Positions 1-5,881 are shown, counted from the first letter of the stretch. The stretch: DNA of 5,881 nucleotides from Candidatus Eisenbergiella stercorigallinarum (GCA_019120525.1 DWUW01000074.1:1-5881), one strand, 5' to 3'. The notes: a model not told the origin generated them from the sequence alone. Numbers and translations: made by a program.

Positions 1-891
1 GGCTCGCTGTTTGGACTGCGGGCCGACGGCTCCATCGTGCGCACCTCTTATTCCTGCGGCACCGTTTCCAGAGAAGCGTTTGCGGGCCTTTCTAAAGTGG
101 TTTCCGGCGGCGGCTGGCTGCTGGGGCTTAAGGAGGATGGAACCGTGATCTCCTGGGGCGTCTCCGGCGGCCTTTCGGGACAGACCGACGTGACGGACTG
201 GACGGATATCGCGGACATCGCGGCCTGCGACCAGGCTGCCATCGGCGTGAAAACGGACGGGACTGTGCTGGTGGCCGGCGGAGCGGAGGATGCTATTGGT
301 GGAGCAGGCGCGTCGTCGGACGGCTGGCTGGAGGAGATCGCTTCCTGGACAGGGATCACGCAGGCGGCGGTCACGGACGGCATCGCGGTGGGCCTGAAGG
401 AGGATGGAACCGTGGTGAGCGCGGCGGCCGCGGGGACGGTCGTTTCAGGAACGGCTGCGGGCTTTTCGGAGTGGACGCAGATAGTTTCCCTTGCGGCGGG
501 CAACGGGGAGATCGTCGGCGTAAGGTCTGACGGAACCGTTCTTTCCAACCGGCGCACCCTTTCCGTTTCCGGCGCGCAGTCCGCCGCGGTTGGCGGAGAT
601 TATGTCGCCGCTGTGCTTTCGGACGGGACGGTAGAGGTTTCCGGCATTTCCGGAGGGGCGGCCAACGTCTACAGCTGGAAGGATATCGTCCAGACGGCGG
701 CGGGCGCGGAGCACACCGTGGGCCTGAAGAGCGACGGGACCGTGGTGGCGGCCGGAGCCAATGAGAACGGCCAGTGCGAGATCGGAGACTGGACGGACGT
801 GGCGTATATCGCGGCCGGGGACTACTACACCATCGGCGTAAAAAACGACGGCAGCCTGCTCATCGCGGGAAAGCTGCCCGGCGAGTTTTGA
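1..891 (+). CDS. RCC1-like beta-propeller repeat protein, C-terminal part (probable sensor half of a tandem receptor Ser/Thr kinase)
   Basis: The frame is open from base 1 and ends at TGA 889-891, giving 296 residues with the start outside the window. A GTG at 37 lies inside a repeat and is not a credible start. The visible protein is wholly repetitive: eight units with the core G-[LV]-[KR]-x-DG-[TS]-[VIL], near residues 9, 46, 86, 135, 177, 208, 245 and 284, joined by W-[TK]-[DGQ]-[IV]...AAG strands. This is the pattern of RCC1-type propeller blades. Residues 225-290 align without gaps to the last 66 repeat residues of the large kinase downstream (about 40 identical by eye), and both proteins stop a few residues later. 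I therefore infer a kinase domain and membrane helix upstream, with this part outside the cell. No catalytic residues are visible. GC content is very high here (43 of 60 bases at 421-480), unlike the downstream sensor. It could instead be a stand-alone or secreted RCC1 protein. Confidence 0.85.
   Translation, partial: GSLFGLRADGSIVRTSYSCGTVSREAFAGLSKVVSGGGWLLGLKEDGTVISWGVSGGLSGQTDVTDWTDIADIAACDQAAIGVKTDGTVLVAGGAEDAIGGAGASSDGWLEEIASWTGITQAAVTDGIAVGLKEDGTVVSAAAAGTVVSGTAAGFSEWTQIVSLAAGNGEIVGVRSDGTVLSNRRTLSVSGAQSAAVGGDYVAAVLSDGTVEVSGISGGAANVYSWKDIVQTAAGAEHTVGLKSDGTVVAAGANENGQCEIGDWTDVAYIAAGDYYTIGVKNDGSLLIAGKLPGEF
13..870 (+). repeat. Eight RCC1-like protein repeats (GLKxDGTV type)
   Basis: In-frame, diverged protein repeats of roughly 30-50 residues, each marked by G-[LV]-[KR]-x-DG-[TS]-[VIL]. 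Spacing is irregular because the loops between blades vary in length. At DNA level the best preserved core is the codon run for GLKEDGTV, seen near 126 and 390. Repeats continue to the left window edge, so the total number is unknown. A seven-bladed propeller needs seven repeats, so at least one full propeller could be present. Confidence 0.8.
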
Positions 892-933
892 CGGGATGCT
901 TCAATCTGTTCCAACCGGATCAGAGATTTCGAC

Positions 934-941
934 AGGGAGGA
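934..941 (+). promoter_or_regulatory. Ribosome binding site of the FHA membrane protein gene
   Basis: AGGGAGGA contains a near-consensus GGAGG (936-940) five bases before ATG 946. It supports this start over the in-frame ATG at 955. The whole gap after the previous gene (892-945) is 54 bases, with no T-tract hairpin and no recognisable promoter, which fits co-transcription. Confidence 0.75.
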
Positions 942-945
942 AGTT

Positions 946-2004
946 ATGGGAGATATGTGGAGAAAAAAGAATCTGGCTGAAAAGATCCTGCTGATCGGCA
1001 TCGTAGTGCATTTCCTTGGATTTTTTATCATTCCGTCCGCGGAGCTGTCCGCGTCGGCGGAGCTTTTGTCGCGGCTGGCGTCCGCCTTCGGCGTGGACGA
1101 GATGCCAAAGCAGCTCACGAGATTTGCCTATCTGCGGATCGCCATGAAAGAATCCGCGATCCTGGCGCTGATCACGTTCGGGATCTTTCCCGTGCTGGAT
1201 GGGCTGTGCCTGTGGCTTGCGGCAAAAAACGGCGGAAGAAAGCGCTATATCGTCACATTGCTGATCTATCTGCTGGCGGTCGCTCCCTGGAGCCGGGTGA
1301 CAGTGCAGATGGCGCTGGATACCACCGGCTATGAAATGTGCGCCGGAAGCATGGGGCTGGTATTCCTTCCGCTCCTTCTGGCGGCGCTTTCCCTGCTCTG
1401 CTTCCTGCTTTATGGGAAGCTCCGCGCCAGGACGGCGGAGGGCGCGAAAGGGATCCATATGGATCAGGTGAAAAAAGGAGCGGCGGACGCGCTGGAATCC
1501 ATCAAAAATCAGGACTGGGAAGGCCGCGCGGAAACGGCAAAGGCCGTAGCGTCCTATGCCGGAAAGCGGGCGGCGGGACTTGCGCAGAAGCTGGCCGAAG
1601 GCGGAAAAGAGATCGTAAGGCAGGCGAAGGAGGAGCAGGCGGGAGGACAGCCGGATGCCGCGCCGCAGAAGGAAGAAAAGCAGGCGGCGCGTCCGCCGCA
1701 GACGGGTACGCTCACGGGGCGGAAAGGAATGTATGCGGGCGCGCAGATCCCGCTTCCAAACGGAGAGCGGATCGTGATCGGAAGGGACGCTTCCCGTTCC
1801 AGCATCGTGCTGGCGGACAAAACGGTGAGCGGGGCGCATTGTATCGTCTGCTATGACGCCGGAAGCGGAAAATATCAGGTGACGGACTGCTCGGAAAACG
1901 GAACCGCTCTGGAAAATGGCATGCGTCTTCCGAAGAACCGCACTGTCATGTTGGAGGCGGGACAGGTTCTGGTGATCGGATCGGAGCAGTTCCGGCTGGG
2001 ATAA
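946..2004 (+). CDS. Four-helix membrane protein with C-terminal FHA domain
   Basis: 352 residues. Hydrophobic segments lie near residues 12-30, 70-92, 101-116 and 135-156. Basic flanks (RKK at 6-8, KNGGRKR at 94-100, KLRAR at 158-162) place both ends and the middle loop in the cytoplasm by the positive-inside rule. Residues 163-232 form an Ala/Lys/Glu-rich stretch likely to be amphipathic helix or coiled coil, followed by a Gln/Pro/Ala linker to about 255. Residues 272-352 match an FHA domain: GR 279-280, the S-x-x-H motif (S295, H298), NGT 319-321 and NG 324-325. These are the phosphothreonine-contacting positions, so binding is probably intact. FHA domains recognise phosphothreonine on kinases or their substrates; lying between kinase genes, this protein is a plausible membrane docking partner. 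The membrane half is not a family I recognise. No catalytic function is visible. Confidence 0.88.
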   Translation: MGDMWRKKNLAEKILLIGIVVHFLGFFIIPSAELSASAELLSRLASAFGVDEMPKQLTRFAYLRIAMKESAILALITFGIFPVLDGLCLWLAAKNGGRKRYIVTLLIYLLAVAPWSRVTVQMALDTTGYEMCAGSMGLVFLPLLLAALSLLCFLLYGKLRARTAEGAKGIHMDQVKKGAADALESIKNQDWEGRAETAKAVASYAGKRAAGLAQKLAEGGKEIVRQAKEEQAGGQPDAAPQKEEKQAARPPQTGTLTGRKGMYAGAQIPLPNGERIVIGRDASRSSIVLADKTVSGAHCIVCYDAGSGKYQVTDCSENGTALENGMRLPKNRTVMLEAGQVLVIGSEQFRLG

Positions 2005-2058
2005 ACGGACCGGAAGCAGACACGGCCTTTGCGGAAGCCGATCCGGACAGGTCGGACG

Positions 2059-2066
2059 AGGGAGGG
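2059..2066 (+). promoter_or_regulatory. Ribosome binding site of the large receptor kinase gene
   Basis: AGGGAGGG-type purine run with GGAGGG at 2061-2066, eight bases before ATG 2075. It selects Met at 2075 and so keeps the first CPGC zinc-binding pair (residues 7-10) in the protein. The gap from the previous stop is 70 bases, with only weak GC-rich inverted repeats and no T-tract. Confidence 0.7.
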
Positions 2067-2074
2067 AAAGCGCC

Positions 2075-5000
2075 ATGGCACAGACTGGATTGTGTCCCGG
2101 CTGCATGAGAGAGCTGGGAAAAGCTGCAGCGAAAACAGAGGAACAGAAATCGGGCGGGCAGAAGATGCCCGCTCCGGGAAGACACGGCCAACAGGGACAG
2201 CGGGCAGATACAGCCCGCTGTCCCTACTGTGGTTTTTGCCCTTCGGAATATCAGCAGAACCCGCGCTGCCTGCCGCCCGATACCATCCTCGCGGGAAAAT
2301 ACCTGGTGGGAAAGGTCCTGGGAGAGGGCGGCTTCGGCATCACCTACATGGGATATGACCTGAATATGAAAACCCGCGTGGCGATCAAGGAATATTTTCC
2401 GGTGGAGCTGGTCACAAGGGATACCACACGGCGGAGGGCGGGTGGAGACGACGGGGCTTTCGGAGGTTCTGGCTCGGGTAACGCTGCGCCAAGCGCATCT
2501 GCATCCGGCGGCAGCGTACCGTCAGCGGGCGGCGTTTCCTCTTCCGGCGGCGGGAGCGACCGGGTCATTTCCTTAAGCGGCGAAAAGAGCAAAACCTACC
2601 AGCAGGGCCTGAAAAAATATGTGGACGAGGCCCGCAATGTATCCCAGTTCTCCGGCATTCCCGGCATCGTGTCGGTCAAGGATTTCTTTTATGAAAACAA
2701 CACCGCCTATATCGTAATGGAGTACATAGAAGGGATCAGCCTGAAGGAGTATCTGAAGCAGAAGGGCGGAAAGCTCTCCGAGGAAGAATCTCTCGCCATC
2801 CTGCGCCCGGTGCTGGAAGCGCTGGAAAAGGTACACGCGGCGGGGATCGTGCACCGGGACATCAGCCCGGACAACATCATGCTTACCTTTGCGGAAGAAG
2901 GGGAAGCGGGAGCAGGGCAGTCAGGTATTTCCACAGTTTACCGAAACATCAGCGCGGTGAAGCTCATTGATTTCGGCGCGGCCCGCATGACTTCAAAGAA
3001 CGACCAGAAGTCCCTGACCATCATCTTAAAACACGGCTACGCCCCGGAGGAACAGTACCGTTCCCATGGCGAACAGGGGCCGTGGACGGATGTGTATGCC
3101 CTTTGCGCGGTGCTTTACCGGATGCTCACAGGAAAAGTCCCGGAACCTGCCATGGACCGGCTTTTTTCTGATGGATTAAAGCCCCCGGAGGAACTGGGAG
3201 CGAAGGTCAGCCCTGCGGTGTCCGAAGCTATTATGCGGGGGCTGGCGGTGAAGAAGGAAGACCGGATTCAGAGCGTGCGGGAGCTGATGGATGCGCTGTA
3301 TGGCGGGAAGAGACTGAAAAAGAGCGGAAAGAAACTGCAAAGCAGTATGTTCCGTGTTTTCATTGCGGCCGGAATCGCGGCCTGTGCGTTTCTGGTAGTA
3401 GCAGGAACTGTTTTGATTAAGCAAATAACCGGAGAAGGACAGAAAAACCGAGAATCTGCGGCGGAAGCATCAGAGAACGCAGGAACGACGGATAATCTGG
3501 CGGAAACGTCCGGACAGGCGAAAAACGGGCAGGAAGAGGTTGAGCCGGGAAACGGGGAGGAAGTCGCGGCAGATGAAGTCGTGGTGTCCCTGGATGAGAC
3601 AGAAGAAGAGCTGGGGGAGCAGATTGTTTTTTATGAGCCGCAGAACAGTATTTCCATTTCGCCGGGAACTGCGTCCAGGCTGACGCTTTTTTGCAAATCT
3701 GACGGAACCGTTTCAGCCAGAGGGAGCAACGAAAACGGTGAGTGTGAGGTGGAAGACTGGAGAAATGTGGCAGCAGTCAGTGCGGGAAACGGCTGCGCGC
3801 TGGGGCTGCGTACAGATGGAACGGTGCTCTTTACTGGGGATGAATCCTGGGGGTTTGGAGAAGCCGCGCAATGGTCACAGATCACCAGCCTGTGTGCCGG
3901 GTACGATACGGTTCTCGGATTGACGCAGGAAGGGACTGTCGTAACGGCAGGAAACAGGGAAGAAGCCCGCCTGATCGCGGAAGAAACCGCAGGATGGGAA
4001 AATATCCGGGCGATCGCATTGGATTATGGTATGGCGGTTGGCCTGCAGGAAGACGGAACCGTACTTTTTGCCGGAGAAAAACCGGAATGCGGATCTTTGT
4101 CCGGGTGGGATGATGTCGCAGATTTGGAAACGAATGGAAGCCTTCTGATTGGAAGATGTGAAGACGGAACGATCCGGGCTGTTTCCCTGACAGTGGATAC
4201 CAGTGAATATATGGAAAAGCAGATACAGGAACTGACGGAGCTTTCGGATATCATGCAGATCCGTACAGGCAGTTCCTGGCAGGCTGTTGGGGTACGGGAG
4301 GACGGTACTGTATATTATCCGTCCGATTTTCCGGAACAGATCACAAAAACGCTGGATGAATGGCAGGATATGCAGGCGGTAACGAATCGGGCATCCAATT
4401 ATGGAGCAGGGGAAATTTACGGCCTGAAGAAGGACGGAACCATTGTATGGACATTCCCGGGAAATGGAAATGCCGGTCTGAGCGATATGAAAAATCTGAA
4501 ATGGGTCCAGCTCGTGGGATGGCAGAGTGAAGATATAGCGGCCTGTACGGAAGACGGCCGTCTGCTTGCTTATGGGATGCTGAATGAAGCGTCGGCTCTG
4601 TGGCGGCATGATATGCTCCAACCGGGAGAAGAACCGGCTCAGATTGCCGGAAATGCGGTGGTTTTAACGGATGGAAGACTGGTCCTGGAGGGAAGGACGA
4701 TAGCGGATGATGTGCTGCAGGCCGCTGAGTTGTGGAATGGGTCGGTGAATTTTCAATTCAGTTGTGGATATGCGGTTTTGAAAAAGGATGGAAATGTGGA
4801 TATCTACACGGAAGGGGATCTAAGACAGCCGGATTTGGAGATGTACCGATATTATCATGATTCCGTTTGGGGTGCGGATGAGTGGACAGATATGGTACAG
4901 CTTGTAGGTTGGGGCGTACAGACGGTTTACGGCCTGAAAAGCGACGGAACAGTATGGCGGACCAGCGTGACGGAGAACGGAGGAGGAAGCATGATGCTTC

Positions 5001-5335
5001 CGGCAGGACAGAAAGTGGTTCAGTTAAGTGTCGGTATCGGAGGAGATGTCCTGGGAATCGGAGAGGATGGAACCATAGAGATCCTGATGGGAATGTCAGA
5101 AGAAACCGGTATGCTCCAGGTAGAAAGCTGGAAAGATATCACGCAGCTTGCCATGGGAGAATGCCATACGGTCGGCCTGCGGGCTGATGGGACCGTTGTG
5201 GCAGCCGGACAGAATTATGCGGGCCAGTGTGATGTGGAAGACTGGAAGGACATTGTGTATATCGCGGCGGGAAGGACCTGTACATTGGGGATAACGGCAG
5301 ACGGCGACCTGAAAATGGCAGGATCCCTGTATTGA
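2075..5335 (+). CDS. Receptor-type Ser/Thr protein kinase: zinc ribbon, kinase, membrane helix, RCC1-like propeller array
   Basis: 1086 residues. Order: split zinc ribbon (CPGC 7-10, CPYC 49-52); kinase about 71-408; membrane helix about 426-448 after a Lys-rich stretch; acidic Glu/Gly/Ala linker about 449-515; RCC1-like repeats about 530-1084. Kinase motifs: glycine loop GEGGFG 83-88, VAIK lysine K105, likely helix-C glutamate E185, HRD 260-262 with N267, DFG 299-301, APE 323-325, and S313 and T315 as possible activation-segment phosphosites. All core catalytic residues are present, but the lysine usual two after the HRD aspartate is Ser264 (HRDISPDN). Two inserts stand out: a Gly/Ser/Ala stretch at 119-160 between K105 and helix C, and an acidic stretch at 272-283 before DFG. 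Predicted topology is kinase inside, repeats outside, as in PASTA kinases. The ligand is unknown. GC falls from about 62% in the kinase (37 of 60 at 2821-2880) to 38% in part of the sensor (23 of 60 at 4741-4800). It lies between the FHA gene and a second kinase gene. Confidence 0.93.
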   Translation: MAQTGLCPGCMRELGKAAAKTEEQKSGGQKMPAPGRHGQQGQRADTARCPYCGFCPSEYQQNPRCLPPDTILAGKYLVGKVLGEGGFGITYMGYDLNMKTRVAIKEYFPVELVTRDTTRRRAGGDDGAFGGSGSGNAAPSASASGGSVPSAGGVSSSGGGSDRVISLSGEKSKTYQQGLKKYVDEARNVSQFSGIPGIVSVKDFFYENNTAYIVMEYIEGISLKEYLKQKGGKLSEEESLAILRPVLEALEKVHAAGIVHRDISPDNIMLTFAEEGEAGAGQSGISTVYRNISAVKLIDFGAARMTSKNDQKSLTIILKHGYAPEEQYRSHGEQGPWTDVYALCAVLYRMLTGKVPEPAMDRLFSDGLKPPEELGAKVSPAVSEAIMRGLAVKKEDRIQSVRELMDALYGGKRLKKSGKKLQSSMFRVFIAAGIAACAFLVVAGTVLIKQITGEGQKNRESAAEASENAGTTDNLAETSGQAKNGQEEVEPGNGEEVAADEVVVSLDETEEELGEQIVFYEPQNSISISPGTASRLTLFCKSDGTVSARGSNENGECEVEDWRNVAAVSAGNGCALGLRTDGTVLFTGDESWGFGEAAQWSQITSLCAGYDTVLGLTQEGTVVTAGNREEARLIAEETAGWENIRAIALDYGMAVGLQEDGTVLFAGEKPECGSLSGWDDVADLETNGSLLIGRCEDGTIRAVSLTVDTSEYMEKQIQELTELSDIMQIRTGSSWQAVGVREDGTVYYPSDFPEQITKTLDEWQDMQAVTNRASNYGAGEIYGLKKDGTIVWTFPGNGNAGLSDMKNLKWVQLVGWQSEDIAACTEDGRLLAYGMLNEASALWRHDMLQPGEEPAQIAGNAVVLTDGRLVLEGRTIADDVLQAAELWNGSVNFQFSCGYAVLKKDGNVDIYTEGDLRQPDLEMYRYYHDSVWGADEWTDMVQLVGWGVQTVYGLKSDGTVWRTSVTENGGGSMMLPAGQKVVQLSVGIGGDVLGIGEDGTIEILMGMSEETGMLQVESWKDITQLAMGECHTVGLRADGTVVAAGQNYAGQCDVEDWKDIVYIAAGRTCTLGITADGDLKMAGSLY
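2255..2716 (+). repeat. Kinase N-lobe paralogous repeat, copy A
   Basis: Aligns with 5423-5881 over the full length with a net difference of one codon, in the Gly/Ser/Ala insert. Within it, 2532-2625 matches 5697-5790 over 94 bases with two differences, both third-position changes. The left border, as far as I can follow it, is the codons for QNPR just after the zinc ribbon. Confidence 0.88.
2429..2554 (+). other. Gly/Ser/Ala low-complexity insert inside the kinase N-lobe
   Basis: Residues 119-160 (42 residues), almost entirely Gly, Ser and Ala with some Arg and Asp at the start. It sits between the conserved RDTT (115-118) and SDRVISLSGEKS (161-172), that is between strand beta-3 with its catalytic lysine and helix C. 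In relatives as I remember them these two parts are joined by only a few residues. The partial kinase downstream has a 41-residue counterpart. Confidence 0.75.
3662..5326 (+). repeat. Fourteen RCC1-like protein repeats, probably two propellers
   Basis: DGT-type cores ([DE]G followed by T, R, N or D) occur near residues 543, 581, 619, 660, 697, 743, 787, 827, 866, 905, 957, 998, 1038 and 1076, fourteen in all. Units 1-4 and 13-14 are close to consensus, with W-[KDR]-[DN]-[IV] and AAG elements and GQC or GEC loops. Units 5-12 are diverged, with longer and irregular loops. Fourteen fits two seven-bladed propellers, but that is arithmetic and not a structural result. Confidence 0.75.
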
Positions 5336-5361
5336 CAGAAGCAGATGAAGTCGTGAGAGAT

Positions 5362-5366
5362 GGGAG
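5362..5366 (+). promoter_or_regulatory. Ribosome binding site of the second kinase gene
   Basis: GGGAG lies five bases before ATG 5372 and eight before ATG 5375, so it serves either of these adjacent in-frame starts. A third in-frame ATG at 5360 overlaps this site and has only a weak purine run close upstream. The in-frame TGA at 5354-5356 rules out any earlier start. Confidence 0.55.
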
Positions 5367-5371
5367 ACAGG

Positions 5372-5881
5372 ATGATGGATCAGAATAAAATCTGGAAAAG
5401 CTTTGGAATCAAAATAGACAAACAGAATCCCCGCGCCCTGGCGGTGAACACAGTCCTCGCAGGAAAATATCTGGTCGGCCCGGTGCTGGGCGAAGGCGGG
5501 TTCGGCATTACCTATGCGGGCTATGACCTGAACATGGAAGCCCGCATCGCAATCAAGGAATATTTCCCGGTGGAACTGGTCACAAGGGATACCACCCGGC
5601 GGAGCGCGGGCGATAGCGACGCGGCATCCGGAGGCGCTGTCTCCGGCGGCTCTGTTCCAGGCGCATCTGCATCCGGCGGCGGACAGTCAGCGGCCAGCGT
5701 TTCCTCTTCCGGCGGCGGAAGCGACCGGGTCATTTCCTTAAGCGGCGAAAAGAGCAAGACCTACCAGCAGGGCCTGAAAAAATATGTGGATGAAGCCCGC
5801 AACGTATCCCAGTTCGCGGACATCCCCGGCATCGTGTCGGTGAAGGATTTCTTTTATGAAAATAACACCGCCTATATCGTG
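5372..5881 (+). CDS. Ser/Thr protein kinase of the same family, N-terminal part, lacking the zinc ribbon
   Basis: Open from ATG 5372 to the right edge, 170 residues visible. ATG 5375 or 5360 are alternative starts, and the in-frame TGA at 5354-5356 limits the gene on the left. Residues 28-170 are the kinase N-lobe: glycine loop GEGGFG 40-45, VAIK-type lysine in AIK at 62, RDTT 72-75, a 41-residue Gly/Ser/Ala insert 76-116, SDRVISLSGEKS 117-128, and likely helix-C glutamate E141. The catalytic loop and any membrane or sensor part lie beyond the window. Outside the insert it is almost the same protein as the large kinase: 6 differences in 50 residues before the insert and 2 in 60 after it. The first 27 residues have no cysteine pairs, but QNPR at 18-21 matches the sequence just after the zinc ribbon in the other kinase. 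It begins 36 bases after the previous stop, so co-transcription is likely. Confidence 0.9.
   Translation, partial: MMDQNKIWKSFGIKIDKQNPRALAVNTVLAGKYLVGPVLGEGGFGITYAGYDLNMEARIAIKEYFPVELVTRDTTRRSAGDSDAASGGAVSGGSVPGASASGGGQSAASVSSSGGGSDRVISLSGEKSKTYQQGLKKYVDEARNVSQFADIPGIVSVKDFFYENNTAYIV
5423..5881 (+). repeat. Kinase N-lobe paralogous repeat, copy B (runs off the window)
   Basis: Counterpart of 2255-2716. Identity is highest at 5697-5790 (92 of 94 bases by eye). Most differences elsewhere are third-position changes, except in the insert at 5597-5719. The repeat may extend through the rest of the kinase domain beyond the window edge. Confidence 0.88.
5597..5719 (+). other. Gly/Ser/Ala low-complexity insert in the second kinase
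   Basis: Residues 76-116, 41 residues of Gly, Ser, Ala and Val with a few Asp. It is in the same place as the insert of the large kinase, between RDTT and SDRV. Its first half differs in sequence from the other copy, while its end (SSSGGG) is the same, so the flanks are conserved and the middle is free to vary. Confidence 0.75.

Noticed and set aside
48..557. 169-residue open frame on the - strand opposite the first sensor
   Set aside because: Its Pro/Ser/Thr/Ala repeats are the mirror of the repeated DGTV codons on the + strand.
1..870. DNA-level tandem repeat, CRISPR-like or slippage array
   Set aside because: The periodicity is in the protein; units vary in length and sequence at DNA level, with no constant spacers or identical repeats.
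2005..2074. Possible terminator or regulatory hairpin between the FHA and kinase genes
   Set aside because: Only short inverted matches (CGGC/GCCG, CCGA/TCGG) with loops of about ten bases and no T-run; too weak to call.
901..2106. 401-residue open frame on the - strand covering the FHA gene
   Set aside because: It is opposite a gene with clear membrane helices and FHA motifs, has a Arg/Pro/Ser-rich composition typical of antisense GC-rich DNA, and shows no recognisable domain.
2029..2358. 109-residue + strand frame overlapping the start of the large kinase
   Set aside because: The kinase frame has the zinc ribbon, a well-placed ribosome binding site and the glycine loop over the same bases; the other frame has an Arg/Gly-rich composition and no motif.
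3875..4621. 248-residue open frame on the - strand within the sensor array
   Set aside because: It is antisense to in-frame RCC1-like repeats and has no domain I can recognise; its length follows from the codon bias of the opposite strand.
5360..5383. ATG 5360 as start of the second kinase, since its first residues (MGD) resemble those of the FHA protein
   Set aside because: The likeness is three residues and probably chance; ATG 5372 or 5375 has the better-spaced GGGAG. The choice remains open.

Overview
The window looks like chromosomal DNA from a gut-type Clostridia, most likely a Lachnospiraceae-like Firmicute. This is inferred from strong GGAGG-type ribosome binding sites, GC-rich but AT-tolerant codon use, and a kinase family (CPxC zinc ribbon, LGEGGFGITY, VAIKEYFP, HRDISPDN, GYAPEEQY) that I know from that group. 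No rRNA, tRNA, CRISPR array, transposase or phage gene is visible. All four genes lie on the + strand and are closely spaced (gaps of 54, 70 and 36 bases) with no convincing terminator or promoter between them, so they are probably one operon or part of a longer one.

Layout: (1) bases 1-891 are the 3' end of a gene whose visible part is only RCC1-like beta-propeller repeats. Its last two repeats match the end of the third gene, so it is probably the sensor half of another receptor kinase that starts upstream. (2) Bases 946-2004 encode a 352-residue protein with four predicted membrane segments, an alanine/lysine-rich helical stalk and a C-terminal FHA (phosphothreonine-binding) domain. (3) Bases 2075-5335 encode a complete 1086-residue protein: split zinc ribbon, Ser/Thr kinase, one membrane helix, acidic linker, and a long array of 14 RCC1-like repeats predicted to lie outside the cell. 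(4) Bases 5372-5881 are the start of another kinase of the same family, cut by the window edge; it lacks the zinc ribbon.

How they may work together (inference): the RCC1 arrays would sense something outside the membrane, the cytoplasmic kinases would phosphorylate themselves or partners, and the membrane FHA protein would dock on phosphothreonines of one or more kinases. The layout resembles PknB/PASTA receptor kinases, but with PASTA repeats replaced by propellers and with the gene duplicated in tandem.

The most interesting signals are evolutionary. The kinase N-lobes of genes 3 and 4 are nearly identical (one 94-base block has two differences), while the sensor arrays of genes 1 and 3 differ strongly in sequence and in base composition. 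This suggests a tandem receptor-kinase family with a homogenised signalling module and diversifying sensors. Both kinases also carry a low-complexity Gly/Ser/Ala insert inside the kinase N-lobe. Everything here rests on reading the sequence by eye; no database search or structure prediction was run.
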